A stretch of DNA of 64,000 bases from CAZEQK01 sp964514395. GTDB lineage: Bacteria > Bacillota > Bacilli > Tepidibacillales > Tepidibacillaceae. Under the pieces are notes generated by a model. It was not told where the DNA came from. It ran no database searches and saw only the letters and a program-made list of their open reading frames with translations. The position numbers and the translations under genes were made by a program. Every line of letters starts with the position of its first letter. Position 1 is the stretch's first letter. This document shows positions 16,537 through 24,236 of this stretch, piece after piece. The stretch lies in assembly GCA_964514395.1 (NCBI GenBank), contig CAZEQK010000003.1, forward strand, positions 1-64,000. The letters run 5' to 3'.

Positions 16537-19026
16537 TCAATTTATTAATGTATCCCTATCAATTTTTTGTAATCCAGGTACTTTTATTGTAGCCCATTCA
16601 GGGATATACTCCGTTATTTTTGATACAATAACAGTCATATCATCCTTTATCTCACCCTGACCAAATCGAATTACTTTTTCTAATAATAGGTCTGCAAAAG
16701 CTTGAGGATCATCTGTTTGAATTTCCTTTATTAATCGCTTCATCCAAATCTCTCTATTATGTGTATTTTGTGGTGTATCATATATTCCATCAGTAATCAT
16801 CACTAGAATGTCATCAGGTATCAAATGATGCTCCTTTGAATCAATGTCTATATCTTGAATGATACCAATTGGTAAGTTGTTTGCAGATACTACGATGATT
16901 TCATCCCCCCTTTTAATAAAGCTAGGCGTAGAACCTACCTTTAGAAATTTCGTAAAACCATTGTATAAATCAATAATCGCTAAATCTACAGTTGAAAAAA
17001 TTTCCTCTTGTGATCTTAATAAGAGAACAGAATTAATTGTTTTTATTGATAATGTTTCATCAATTCCTGAGTGAAGCAATTGCTGTAATAATTCTAATGT
17101 TGCTTTACTCTCCTTTTGTGCCCTCTCCCCATTTCCCATCCCATCACTTAAAGCTACAGCATATTTACCATTACTAATTTCAATGGTACTAAAGCTGTCT
17201 CCTGATAACCACTTTCCTCCTTTTGCAGCGCTTGCAAACCCTGTACTCACCTCGTAGGTCTTTGCCGATTTTAAACACATTTTACAGGTTCCATCATCGC
17301 TATATTTACATTGTTTGTCTTTCACAACTATATTTTCTCCAATCACTTCAGAAATTAAAGGTGCAACGATTTTAGTGCATTCTTCTACTCCATGACAACT
17401 AGGTTGAATAACTTCGATTTCTACATTCCCTTCTTCTAAACTTAAAACATTCACTCTTCTTATAGACAATCCTAATTTTTCAAGTGATTGTTGAAGCTGT
17501 TGTTCTTGAATTCCTAATTCTTTACCTTCTTTTTGTATATCCTTTGCTAGATCCATCATAACCTGAGAAACACCATATAATTGATGAGATACTAATAGCC
17601 TGCTTTCCTCCAATTGATTTTTCCAGTATAGATGATCACCATAGCTTTTATAGATATCAGTGAGTTGAAAAGCTACTTGATCATATTTAACACAATAGTG
17701 AACCCAATCGCTCGGAATATCCTTTTTTGATATTTCTCCATTTATTTCTATCTGCGTCATTAGTTCAGTCATTAAACGATAAGTCTTGAAAAACTCATCA
17801 TTCCAACATTTATTTCGCTTCCAACAGGTTTTGCAATTCTCCTCTGCAACTTTATTCATAAAATGATCTAGTTGCTCACTCTGATCAATCATAGGTGAGG
17901 TTGAAATATCTTTAAAACTGATAGCTAATTGAGAAAACATATTAGAAAACTGTTCAATTTTTTTCGAGGTGATGTCTCTAATTTGTGATACATAATCCTG
18001 ATAATGATGGTGATATTCATTCGTACCAGGTATAAATTTAGCAATTTCCTTTATTAATGACTTAGGAGTTAGAATAAATAGAGCTATTGCTACTGATGAT
18101 TCATAAAATGTTGTTAATATATCTATTTGGTTATCTAGATAAATTGATAATATTGTCGTACCTAACAGTAAACCTGCTGCTACTCCTAACTTATTGGCTT
18201 GTTTCATTAGCCCAGCGAGCAAGCCTGAAAAGGCTAATAGACTCATTTGATAAATTGCATTTGAATTGGCCAGGCTTAAAACCAAACCAGTAACTACTCC
18301 AATTGATGCACCGATAGCCCCTCCACCTACCAAAGCAAAGAGAAGGATAAAATACCTTGAAAAAATATGCTCTAAAGAAAATCCACTGATACTCCATCCA
18401 ATTGTTCCAGACATAACAGACGCTAATACAATGGTTAGCGCGATTATTTCCTCTTGAGACAAAGTAAGCTGCTTTCTAAATACTAAAATTGGCATAGCTT
18501 GTACAAAGATTAGTGTTAATACAAAACCTAATGATGCTTCGATTGTAACCATTAACCATGGATATAATTGATCTACGTGATGATATATGTGAAGGGTGAT
18601 TTTGGGGATAAAAATAGAAACTGCAACAAGAAATGGGACATAGTTTAAGTCTGATTTGTTCTTTTTTACAAGATATCGTTGAAGAAAAAAGAAGAGCACC
18701 ATTCCAAACAGAACTACAATCATTTGATTCGTCGTAGCCAAATTCGTTCCAATTAATATTGCGAATGTTATGTAAAGGAGCTTGTCCTTTTTCAAATGAT
18801 ACATAACCGCAAAAAATGGGATAGCAAAAGGAGACAATTGATTCAAAATCATTGCTCTCCCTAATAGAAAGCCCATGATAATAAAAGGTACTTCCCATTT
18901 TTTAAATATTAGATAGTTTAGAAATGTTACTTTCTGTAGCATACCTTCATATGCATGACCGAATATGGAACTAGCCGTTTCCGTTTCAATGGCCACTTTA
19001 TTTCTTATACTCATTTTTTTTAACAT
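16537..19026 (-). CDS. spoIIE: Stage II sporulation protein E
   Basis: PP2C phosphatase at the asymmetric septum that dephosphorylates SpoIIAA-P and so activates sigma-F in the forespore. The 829 residues hold an N-terminal region with about ten membrane helices (about 40-330), a central regulatory/FtsZ-linked part with conserved cysteines ('NCKTCWKRNKCW'), and the C-terminal phosphatase domain with metal-binding 'LSDGMGNGERA' and 'VMITDGIYD'. The start has GGGTGG upstream. The promoter shows Spo0A-type features (separate entry). A 69-base gap leads to yabS. Confidence 0.97.
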   Translation of the reverse strand: MLKKMSIRNKVAIETETASSIFGHAYEGMLQKVTFLNYLIFKKWEVPFIIMGFLLGRAMILNQLSPFAIPFFAVMYHLKKDKLLYITFAILIGTNLATTNQMIVVLFGMVLFFFLQRYLVKKNKSDLNYVPFLVAVSIFIPKITLHIYHHVDQLYPWLMVTIEASLGFVLTLIFVQAMPILVFRKQLTLSQEEIIALTIVLASVMSGTIGWSISGFSLEHIFSRYFILLFALVGGGAIGASIGVVTGLVLSLANSNAIYQMSLLAFSGLLAGLMKQANKLGVAAGLLLGTTILSIYLDNQIDILTTFYESSVAIALFILTPKSLIKEIAKFIPGTNEYHHHYQDYVSQIRDITSKKIEQFSNMFSQLAISFKDISTSPMIDQSEQLDHFMNKVAEENCKTCWKRNKCWNDEFFKTYRLMTELMTQIEINGEISKKDIPSDWVHYCVKYDQVAFQLTDIYKSYGDHLYWKNQLEESRLLVSHQLYGVSQVMMDLAKDIQKEGKELGIQEQQLQQSLEKLGLSIRRVNVLSLEEGNVEIEVIQPSCHGVEECTKIVAPLISEVIGENIVVKDKQCKYSDDGTCKMCLKSAKTYEVSTGFASAAKGGKWLSGDSFSTIEISNGKYAVALSDGMGNGERAQKESKATLELLQQLLHSGIDETLSIKTINSVLLLRSQEEIFSTVDLAIIDLYNGFTKFLKVGSTPSFIKRGDEIIVVSANNLPIGIIQDIDIDSKEHHLIPDDILVMITDGIYDTPQNTHNREIWMKRLIKEIQTDDPQAFADLLLEKVIRFGQGEIKDDMTVIVSKITEYIPEWATIKVPGLQKIDRDTLIN

Positions 19027-19070
19027 AATGACACCACCCGAATTCTTCTTAATTCAAATTTGTGTCACTA

Positions 19071-19103
19071 ATTATAACCGTTATCTAAAGATATTTTTGT
19101 CAA
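19071..19103 (-). promoter_or_regulatory. spoIIE promoter: sigma-A elements with 21-base spacer
   Basis: Minus-strand TTGACA (19098-19103) and TATAAT (19071-19076) are both consensus but 21 bases apart. B. subtilis spoIIE and spoIIG promoters have the same unusual spacing and need phosphorylated Spo0A. The -35 is embedded in TTTTGTCAAAA (plus strand, 19094-19104), a Spo0A-box-like sequence. This supports Spo0A activation of spoIIE here. Confidence 0.8.
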
Positions 19104-19130
19104 AACTCGGAGGAGACATAAAAGAAATTT

Positions 19131-19243
19131 ACGACAAAATCTTTATAATTGACATGGATTTATTAACATAAACACGATACAGAACATATGTTCTATAAGA
19201 TATCTGTCGATAATAATAGAATGAAACCTCTATCCGACAAAAC
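19131..19243 (-). promoter_or_regulatory. Spo0A-box-like sites upstream of spoIIE
   Basis: Three sequences carry the TGTCG core of 0A boxes: TTTTGTCGT on the minus strand (19131-19139), TGTCGATAA on the plus strand (19205-19213) and TTTTGTCGG on the minus strand (19234-19242). Together with the site over the -35 they form a cluster of four within 150 bases. Position suggests activator binding upstream of the spoIIE promoter; binding itself is inferred. Confidence 0.6.
19181..19194. promoter_or_regulatory. LexA-box-like palindrome
   Basis: AGAACATATGTTCT is a perfect 14-base palindrome and fits the Gram-positive LexA core GAAC-N4-GTTC. It lies among the Spo0A-like boxes, 77 bases upstream of the spoIIE -35. 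No plus-strand gene starts nearby. A chance palindrome cannot be excluded. Confidence 0.4.
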
Positions 19244-19308
19244 TTCCTAAAAAAATTTTTAAAAATTTAAACTTATTTCTCTTATTTCCATAATAAGGGA
19301 TTCATAGA

Positions 19309-20226
19309 TTATTGCGTCTTCTTTTCATCCATAATAGAAGTGGTTTTACCAGATTTTGATAAAAAATTAATAAAATGATCAAATATATTCGAGTGAAATT
19401 TGTCTTTATGATATATGATATTTAGTGGTCTTTTAAAATCCATTCCTTTCAAAAACACTCTTTTTATAACTCCTGCTTTGATTTCGTTCTCTACGGCAAT
19501 TCTTGAAACAATTGCTATTCCCAAATTAGCTTGAACTGCTTTTTTAATTGCCTCCGTGCTATTTAATTCATATTTTATTTGATAAGGCAAGTTTTCCATT
19601 AACATTGCTTGCTCGAAAACACCCCTCGTACCACTGCCTTGTTCTCGAATGATGATGTTTTCCTGTTTGATATCCTTCGGTTCTATCATCTTTTTCCTTG
19701 ACCAATGATGGTTATTACCACAAATTAAATAAAGTTCATCATCCACTAAATGTTGAACTATGATATTTTCGGAAAAAACCGGTCCCTCAACTAACCCAAT
19801 ATCTATTTTATTATTTAATATCATTTCTTGAATAACACTCGTATTATCAATAACATATGGAATGTTTATGTCCCCATAAATTTGATTAAATTCACTAATT
19901 AAGGCTGGTAATAAATATATCCCAATTGTTGTACTTGCACCTATTCTAATCTTCCCTTTTGTTAAATTTGCTATTTCATTTAGTTCCTTCTTCGTGTCCT
20001 CCACAAGACCTAAAATACGTTTGCTATTCATTAACAATATTTCACCAGAGTAGGTTAAATTTAATTTGCGATTAATTCGATCAAATAATTTAACATTCAA
20101 TTCGCTTTCAAGATCAATGATTGTTTGACTTACTGCTGGTTGTGTCATGTACATATTCCTAGCAGTTTCTGACATACTTCCACTTTCGCATACATTAACA
20201 AATATTTGTAGCTGTCTAAAGTTCAT
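19309..20226 (-). CDS. LysR-family transcriptional regulator (YeiE/CysL-like)
   Basis: A 305-residue LysR protein: winged helix-turn-helix at 1-60 ('SMSETARNMYMTQPAVSQTI') and a periplasmic-binding-like effector domain at about 90-290 ('KIRIGASTTIGIYLLPALI'). The nearest types I recognise are those paired with YeiH exporters or sulfur genes. It is divergent from the yeiH gene, the classic LysR arrangement, so it probably controls that gene; the ligand is not known. The ATG has AAGGAG nine bases upstream. The pair is an insertion relative to B. subtilis gene order. Confidence 0.9.
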   Translation of the reverse strand: MNFRQLQIFVNVCESGSMSETARNMYMTQPAVSQTIIDLESELNVKLFDRINRKLNLTYSGEILLMNSKRILGLVEDTKKELNEIANLTKGKIRIGASTTIGIYLLPALISEFNQIYGDINIPYVIDNTSVIQEMILNNKIDIGLVEGPVFSENIIVQHLVDDELYLICGNNHHWSRKKMIEPKDIKQENIIIREQGSGTRGVFEQAMLMENLPYQIKYELNSTEAIKKAVQANLGIAIVSRIAVENEIKAGVIKRVFLKGMDFKRPLNIIYHKDKFHSNIFDHFINFLSKSGKTTSIMDEKKTQ

Positions 20227-20355
20227 TTTCTTATTCTCCTTATATAAGTATTTGATTATGTTTTTTATAATTATATATTATTTTACTTATAAAATATAAC
20301 ATTCTAATATTAAACTGTAGACACAATAAAAGGGTGCAGAGAGGAACGTGAAAAA
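20227..20355. promoter_or_regulatory. Divergent control region of LysR and yeiH
   Basis: This 129-base, very AT-rich gap must hold both promoters and the LysR site. I see the palindrome CTTATATAAG (20239-20248) and a related TTATA-AAA-TATAA at 20287-20299, compatible with T-N11-A type operators. I cannot assign -35/-10 elements with confidence. Confidence 0.35.
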
Positions 20356-21357
20356 ATGGAACGAATAAAAAAATTATTTCCAGGTATGGTTTTTACAGCT
20401 CTATTAGCATTTATTTCTATTTTCATTCAAAACATAAATTTTATAAAAAAATTGCATTTTAGCTCTCTTATTATTGCAATAATTTTAGGTTTATTATTAA
20501 AAAACATTTTTAAAATACCTGTATTATTTGATGAAGGTATACGATTCTCCCTAAAAAGAATTCTAAGATTAGGTGTGATACTACTTGGTTTTAGATTAAG
20601 CTTTGCAGAAATCTCATTAATTGGCTGGAAAGGATTAATATTGGTATTGATTGTAACTCCAGCCACTATATTATTCGCAACTTGGTTAGGAAAAAAATTC
20701 GGTCTTGATAAAAATTTATCCTTATTAATCGGCTCTGGAACTGGTATATGTGGTGCGTCAGCCATTGCTGCTGTTGCACCTATCATCAATGGAGATGAAA
20801 AGGATTCCACATTTGCTATTGCTACCGTGACCATTTTTGGAACGATAGCAATGTTCCTTTACCCAATTTTATTTAGGGTATTCCATCTTCCTAACTTGGT
20901 TTATGCTGTTTGGACAGGCTCCTCTATTCATGAAGTTGCTCAAGTAGTAGCCACTGGATTTGCAGCAGGGGATCAAGCTGGACAATTTGCAACACTAATT
21001 AAACTAACTAGAGTATTAATGGTAATCCCAATTTCAATTATTATTGGTATTATAACCTTCAGAAAATCTGAAAAAGGGGTAGCAAGTAAAAAAATGGAAA
21101 TGAGTAGTGTACCTTGGTTTGTTTTTGGTTTTTTAGCTATTTTTATCATTAATTCCTTACATGTGGTTCCAACTAGTACAACTCAAGGTTTTATAACTTT
21201 AGATAGCTTCCTTCTAACATGGGCAATGGCAGGAATGGGACTTGAAACGAGTTTAGAGAAAATGAAACAGGTAGGAATGAAAGCTTTTTATGTAGGATTG
21301 ATAACATGGCTATTTATCGGCTCACTTGGGTTTGTGATGGCTGAATTACTATTCTAA
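20356..21357 (+). CDS. YeiH/UPF0324 family membrane protein, putative sulfate exporter
   Basis: A 333-residue membrane protein with about ten hydrophobic segments. Family signatures include 'SLKRILRLGVILLGFRLSF', 'IGSGTGICGASAIAA' and 'TGSSIHEVAQVVA'. Members (YeiH, UPF0324) are annotated as putative sulfate exporters, a role that is only weakly supported. It is transcribed away from its LysR regulator and ends in its own terminator. It is one of the few plus-strand genes, fitting recent acquisition next to a tRNA cluster. GAGAGGAACG precedes the ATG. Confidence 0.9.
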   Translation: MERIKKLFPGMVFTALLAFISIFIQNINFIKKLHFSSLIIAIILGLLLKNIFKIPVLFDEGIRFSLKRILRLGVILLGFRLSFAEISLIGWKGLILVLIVTPATILFATWLGKKFGLDKNLSLLIGSGTGICGASAIAAVAPIINGDEKDSTFAIATVTIFGTIAMFLYPILFRVFHLPNLVYAVWTGSSIHEVAQVVATGFAAGDQAGQFATLIKLTRVLMVIPISIIIGIITFRKSEKGVASKKMEMSSVPWFVFGFLAIFIINSLHVVPTSTTQGFITLDSFLLTWAMAGMGLETSLEKMKQVGMKAFYVGLITWLFIGSLGFVMAELLF

Positions 21358-21408
21358 ATCGAAAACCACCTAATGTATAGAGTGACCTAATTAAATGGAA
21401 CAAAGGAA

Positions 21409-21470
21409 AAAACACCCCCAAAGTCGTATTTTAGTTTAATGGCAAATTGGAGGTGTTTTTCTTTTTTTTT
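21409..21470 (+). terminator. Terminator after yeiH
   Basis: AAAACACCCCCAA pairs with TTGGAGGTGTTTT (one mismatch) across a loop of about 25 bases and is followed by TTTCTTTTTTTTT on the plus strand. Confidence 0.75.
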
Positions 21471-21480
21471 ATAAAATAAA

Positions 21481-21501
21481 AAACACGTTCAATACGTGTT
21501 T
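21481..21501 (-). terminator. Terminator of the tRNA operon
   Basis: Perfect 8-bp stem AAACACGT/ACGTGTTT with a five-base loop, followed on the minus strand by TTTTTATTTT. It lies 12 bases after the tRNA-Val CCA end and faces the yeiH terminator. Confidence 0.85.
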
Positions 21502-21513
21502 AAGCGGATATAA

Positions 21514-21589
21514 TGGTGGACGATGACGGGTTCGAACCGCCGACCCCCTGCTTGTAAGGCAGGTGCTCTCCCAGCTGAGCTAATCGTCC
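21514..21589 (-). tRNA. tRNA-Val (anticodon TAC), CCA encoded
   Basis: Complete cloverleaf: acceptor GGACGAT/ATCGTCC, anticodon loop CTTACAA, T-loop TTCGAAC, discriminator A and encoded CCA. Last gene of a four-tRNA minus-strand cluster. Confidence 0.97.
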
Positions 21590-21594
21590 GAATA

Positions 21595-21669
21595 TGGTGA
21601 CCCGTAGGGGACTCGAACCCCTGTTACCGCCGTGAAAGGGCGGTGTCTTAACCGCTTGACCAACGGGCC
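21595..21669 (-). tRNA. tRNA-Glu (anticodon TTC), CCA encoded
   Basis: Acceptor GGCCCGT/ACGGGTC (one G-U), anticodon loop CTTTCAC, T-loop TTCGAGT, discriminator A, encoded CCA. Five bases separate it from tRNA-Val. Confidence 0.97.
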
Positions 21670-21683
21670 ACTTATTTATTTTA

Positions 21684-21760
21684 TGGTAGCGGCGGAGGGA
21701 GTCGAACCCACGACCTCACGGGTATGAACCGTACGCTCTAGCCAGCTGAGCTACGCCGCC
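21684..21760 (-). tRNA. Elongator tRNA-Met (anticodon CAT), CCA encoded
   Basis: Acceptor begins GGCGGCG and pairs with CGCCGCT (G-U at the end), anticodon loop TTCATAC, encoded CCA. The paired first base distinguishes it from the initiator. It resembles B. subtilis elongator tRNA-Met closely. Confidence 0.95.
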
Positions 21761-21790
21761 ACGATTGAAAAAATTATGCAATATACCTTG

Positions 21791-22006
21791 GAACTTCGAT
21801 GTTTTATCGACGTAGTTCAAAAATCAATTAATTTTACCCTACGTTGTGCTCAGAATTTAATTGGTTGCACTCAAGAGCACTACAATCTCACTTTAAACTG
21901 ATGTATATCAACGTAGGTAAAGTGATTTTAAAATTGGTTGCACTCAAGAGCACTACAATTTTCTTCGAACATCGATGTGTATTCGACGTTGTGCTCAGAA
22001 ATACTT
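21791..22006 (-). repeat. Degenerate ~73-bp tandem units between tRNA-Met and tRNA-fMet
   Basis: The 246-base spacer is built of related blocks. A 28-base sequence occurs identically at 21859-21886 and 21932-21959 (offset 73), ending in GCAACCA on the minus strand, as tRNA-fMet itself does 73-74 bases further on. ACGTTGTGCTCAGAA occurs at 21841-21855 and 21986-22000 (offset 145). ATCGATGT-type hairpins occur at 21793, 21900 and 21971. GAGCAC and GTGCTC within the units are complementary. The result is a set of tRNA-sized, hairpin-forming units. Confidence 0.7.
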
Positions 22007-22082
<76 letters not shown>

Positions 22083-22097
22083 TCAGTCACGATAATT

Positions 22098-22127
22098 ATT
22101 ATATTACTTAGGTGTATTAAATGTCAA
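22098..22127 (-). promoter_or_regulatory. Promoter of the tRNA operon
   Basis: Minus-strand consensus TTGACA (22122-22127) and TATAAT (22098-22103) with an 18-base spacer, 15 bases before tRNA-fMet. Confidence 0.85.
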
Positions 22128-22167
22128 CAGCTAATTTATGCTTTTTATAATTAAATAGGTTAAGAAA

Positions 22168-22186
22168 GGCACCCAGAAAAGGTGCC
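22168..22186 (-). terminator. Terminator after yabR
   Basis: Stem GGCACC/GGTGCC with a seven-base loop, followed by TTTCTTAACC on the minus strand, 17 bases after the yabR stop. The T-run is poor. Confidence 0.6.
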
Positions 22187-22202
22187 GACTAACTATTTAT
22201 AT

Positions 22203-22610
22203 TTACCCGCGACGTGCGCCACGCCCCCCTCTTTTTGAGTCAGTATTCTTCCTTAATGATGAGAGACGTTCTTCACTATCTTTTAGGTATTTACTTAATT
22301 TGTCGTCAAAGCTCTCATTATTTCGCTTAAAATGTCGATCATTCCTTGGCTTACTTGGAACTTTCCGCTCTGGAGTTTCTACTGCTTTTTTAATTGAAAG
22401 TCCAATTTTCCCATCTTTTTCTACATTTATTACTTTAACTTTAACTACATCATTTACTTTTAAAAATTCATTGACATCTTTCACGTAACTATCTGCAATT
22501 TCTGAGATATGAACTAGACCTGTTTCACCATTGGGCAGCTCAATAAAAGCTCCAAAATGGGTTATACCTGTAACCTTTCCTTCTAATCTGCTGCCTATTT
22601 CAATTGACAT
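22203..22610 (-). CDS. yabR: S1-domain RNA-binding protein YabR
   Basis: A 135-residue protein with one S1 RNA-binding domain at 5-75 ('GKVTGITHFGAFIELPNGE', 'GLVHISEI', 'VKVKVINVEKDGKIGLSIK'). The following 60 residues are basic, low complexity and end 'RGGRGARRG', likely a disordered RNA-binding tail. The gene sits after divIC as in B. subtilis. Its exact target is unknown; the S1 fold suggests rRNA or mRNA binding. About 90 bases separate it from divIC. Confidence 0.9.
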   Translation of the reverse strand: MSIEIGSRLEGKVTGITHFGAFIELPNGETGLVHISEIADSYVKDVNEFLKVNDVVKVKVINVEKDGKIGLSIKKAVETPERKVPSKPRNDRHFKRNNESFDDKLSKYLKDSEERLSSLRKNTDSKRGGRGARRG

Positions 22611-22701
22611 GTACTAAATGATCCTCCTTAAAAAATTTAAAAAATAAACTAAAGAGATTATACATGAAGGGTTGAAACCATGTCAATAAACTCACCTCAT
22701 A

Positions 22702-23004
22702 TTATTCCTTTGGTGAAATAAATATTATTTCTCCTGGCTTTGATAAAAAATAATATTTCCTTGCTAATTCAGCAATATAATTATAGTCCTGAAGTAATAA
22801 TACTTTTTTCTCCAAGTTTTCCCTAGTTTTTATTACGGTTTGCTCATTCTTTTCTAATTCCGTTACTTTGTTTTTTATTTTATCTATATTTAACCATTGC
22901 TGATAAATAATAATACTAGCCCATACCATAAACATAATTAATAAGATTAAAATATATTTAACTCTTTTTTTACTTGGATTATGGACTTTTTTATTAGTTT
23001 CCAC
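22702..23004 (-). CDS. divIC: Cell division protein DivIC (FtsB family)
   Basis: A 100-residue bitopic membrane protein: basic N terminus, one membrane helix at about 16-34, then a coiled coil (about 38-72) and a C-terminal segment 'NYIAELARKYYFLSKPGEII' typical of the DivIC/FtsB septum family. It acts with FtsL and DivIB in the divisome. It follows yabQ by 18 bases, as in B. subtilis, where yabP-yabQ-divIC are adjacent. Confidence 0.92.
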   Translation of the reverse strand: METNKKVHNPSKKRVKYILILLIMFMVWASIIIYQQWLNIDKIKNKVTELEKNEQTVIKTRENLEKKVLLLQDYNYIAELARKYYFLSKPGEIIFISPKE

Positions 23005-23022
23005 TTGTTAGTCACTCCATCA

Positions 23023-23592
23023 TTATTTTCTTCTAAATAGCTTCTTCAATCTATTAGAAAATCCTTCTTTTTTATGCAATTTATTCTTTATTTTTTTGCT
23101 GCTTTTTTTAGTTCTTACGATAATAGTACCAATTAGATAAGAAATAATCTTTCTAAAAAATAAAAATATGGTGGTAAGAAGAGTAACAATGAAGATAACA
23201 ATGGTGACAATGAAAAGATAAAGCGTCTTTACAGGCTTAATTACTAAAAAATAAAATGTCTGTTTTAAAAATTTCAAAATTTGATTGATCACTTCAAATA
23301 CAATGAACCAAACCTTTATAACCTTTACGCTAATAAAAAAATAATACATCCATAATCCTATGAAGAGCCCAATGATTAAGTAAAAACGGAGTTGTCCATT
23401 ATTGCTGCGCAATAATAATAAAAATGTGAAAATGCCAGCCATCAAACCAAATAAAACATCAATGATAAATATAAACCATTTCGAAAGCTTTAATTTCCTT
23501 TTTAAAACACGGTATCCATCAAAGAGTACACCTATGACATGACTACTTAAAAGCATAAATAATAAAGAATAAATTTGCTGATGTAGTGTCAC
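23023..23592 (-). CDS. yabQ: Spore cortex protein YabQ
   Basis: A 189-residue integral membrane protein with about five hydrophobic segments in the first 145 residues and a very basic tail ending 'LKKLFRRK'. The opening 'QQIYSLLFMLLSSHVIGVLFDGYRV' region is the recognisable YabQ part. In B. subtilis YabQ is made in the mother cell, sits in the outer spore membrane and is needed for cortex. It overlaps yabP by four bases and precedes divIC. Confidence 0.9.
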   Translation of the reverse strand: MTLHQQIYSLLFMLLSSHVIGVLFDGYRVLKRKLKLSKWFIFIIDVLFGLMAGIFTFLLLLRSNNGQLRFYLIIGLFIGLWMYYFFISVKVIKVWFIVFEVINQILKFLKQTFYFLVIKPVKTLYLFIVTIVIFIVTLLTTIFLFFRKIISYLIGTIIVRTKKSSKKIKNKLHKKEGFSNRLKKLFRRK

Positions 23593-23873
23593 TTAAAAAG
23601 CTTGCCAAAGAATCCTTTAGCCTTCTCCGTAGAATAACCTTCATTTAAGTACCCCATATCATAAATAACTCCTTCTATTGTCACCATTCCTTGCTCTAAA
23701 TTTAAGTTTTTTATATGGAGATTCTGCCCTCTGATGTTTAAATATCCAAATTCAGTACTTAGTAAGAATTCTTCACTATCAAAGCTTTCAACATCTTTTA
23801 CACCTGAAATTTTTAGGTTTTCCCTATTTATTAGAACAATTTCATGATTTGATTTAAGATTTCTATCATCCAT
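23589..23873 (-). CDS. yabP: Sporulation protein YabP
   Basis: A 94-residue soluble protein of the YabP family, with 'HEIVLINRENLKISGVKDV', 'LSTEFGYLNIRGQNLHI' and 'GMVTIEGVI' strands that suggest a small beta-rich fold. Orthologues are sigma-E-controlled and involved in sporulation. A GGAGGGGG ribosome site precedes the ATG. Upstream, CATATGAT resembles a sigma-E -10, but I cannot place a convincing -35. It follows a terminator, so it starts its own yabP-yabQ-divIC unit. Confidence 0.9.
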   Translation of the reverse strand: MDDRNLKSNHEIVLINRENLKISGVKDVESFDSEEFLLSTEFGYLNIRGQNLHIKNLNLEQGMVTIEGVIYDMGYLNEGYSTEKAKGFFGKLFK

Positions 23874-23930
23874 ATATTCCCCCTCCTTCTGCTACATCAT
23901 ATGGCTTGGCAGACATATTTAGAACATAAA

Positions 23931-23956
23931 AAAAAGAAGGATTCCCCCTTCTTTTT
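23931..23956 (-). terminator. Terminator after rqcP
   Basis: Perfect 10-bp stem AAAAAGAAGG/CCTTCTTTTT with a six-base loop and a further TTTA on the minus strand. It divides rqcP from the sporulation genes yabP-yabQ. Confidence 0.9.
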
Positions 23957-23966
23957 CAAAATCAAT

Positions 23967-24236
23967 TTATTTATCTTCTTTAATCAATTCTCCCTCACTA
24001 ACCACTTCAAACATTTCTTGTGCGTTCTCTTTTTTTGATGTCTCTTTAATATCTAATACTCTTACAATTAATTTTTTTTGCCCAAATTGAATACTTATTT
24101 CATCGTCAATTTTTACTGTAGAGCTTGCTTTAGCTACTTGTCCATTTATTTGTACTCTTCCTTTATCTGTTACTTCTTTTGCAATCGTTCTTCTTTTAAT
24201 AATTCTAGAAACCTTTAAAAATTTATCTAATCGCAT
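23967..24236 (-). CDS. rqcP: S4-domain ribosome quality control factor RqcP (YabO/Hsp15-like)
   Basis: An 89-residue protein consisting mainly of an S4 RNA-binding domain: 'MRLDKFLKVSRIIKRRTIA', 'DKGRVQINGQVAKASS', 'VKIDDEISIQFG'. B. subtilis YabO/RqcP stabilises P-site tRNA on obstructed 60S-type 50S subunits while RqcH adds alanine tails. The acidic C-terminal tail is variable. Its start overlaps mazG by 10 bases, so the two are cotranslated. Confidence 0.93.
   Translation of the reverse strand: MRLDKFLKVSRIIKRRTIAKEVTDKGRVQINGQVAKASSTVKIDDEISIQFGQKKLIVRVLDIKETSKKENAQEMFEVVSEGELIKEDK

Noticed and set aside
16537..16660. Possible frameshift or truncation at the spoIIE-yabS junction to explain the odd YabS domain order
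   Set aside because: spoIIE ends with an intact phosphatase domain and yabS has a normal start and a coupled downstream gene, so no broken domain needs rescuing.
18476..18898. Minus-strand 140-codon frame within spoIIE
   Set aside because: Alternative frame inside the spoIIE membrane region; no start signal or family.
21791..22006. Direct repeats that could be taken for a short CRISPR array
   Set aside because: Only two exact copies, the intervening sequences are themselves related to one another, and the units lie inside a tRNA operon with no cas genes.
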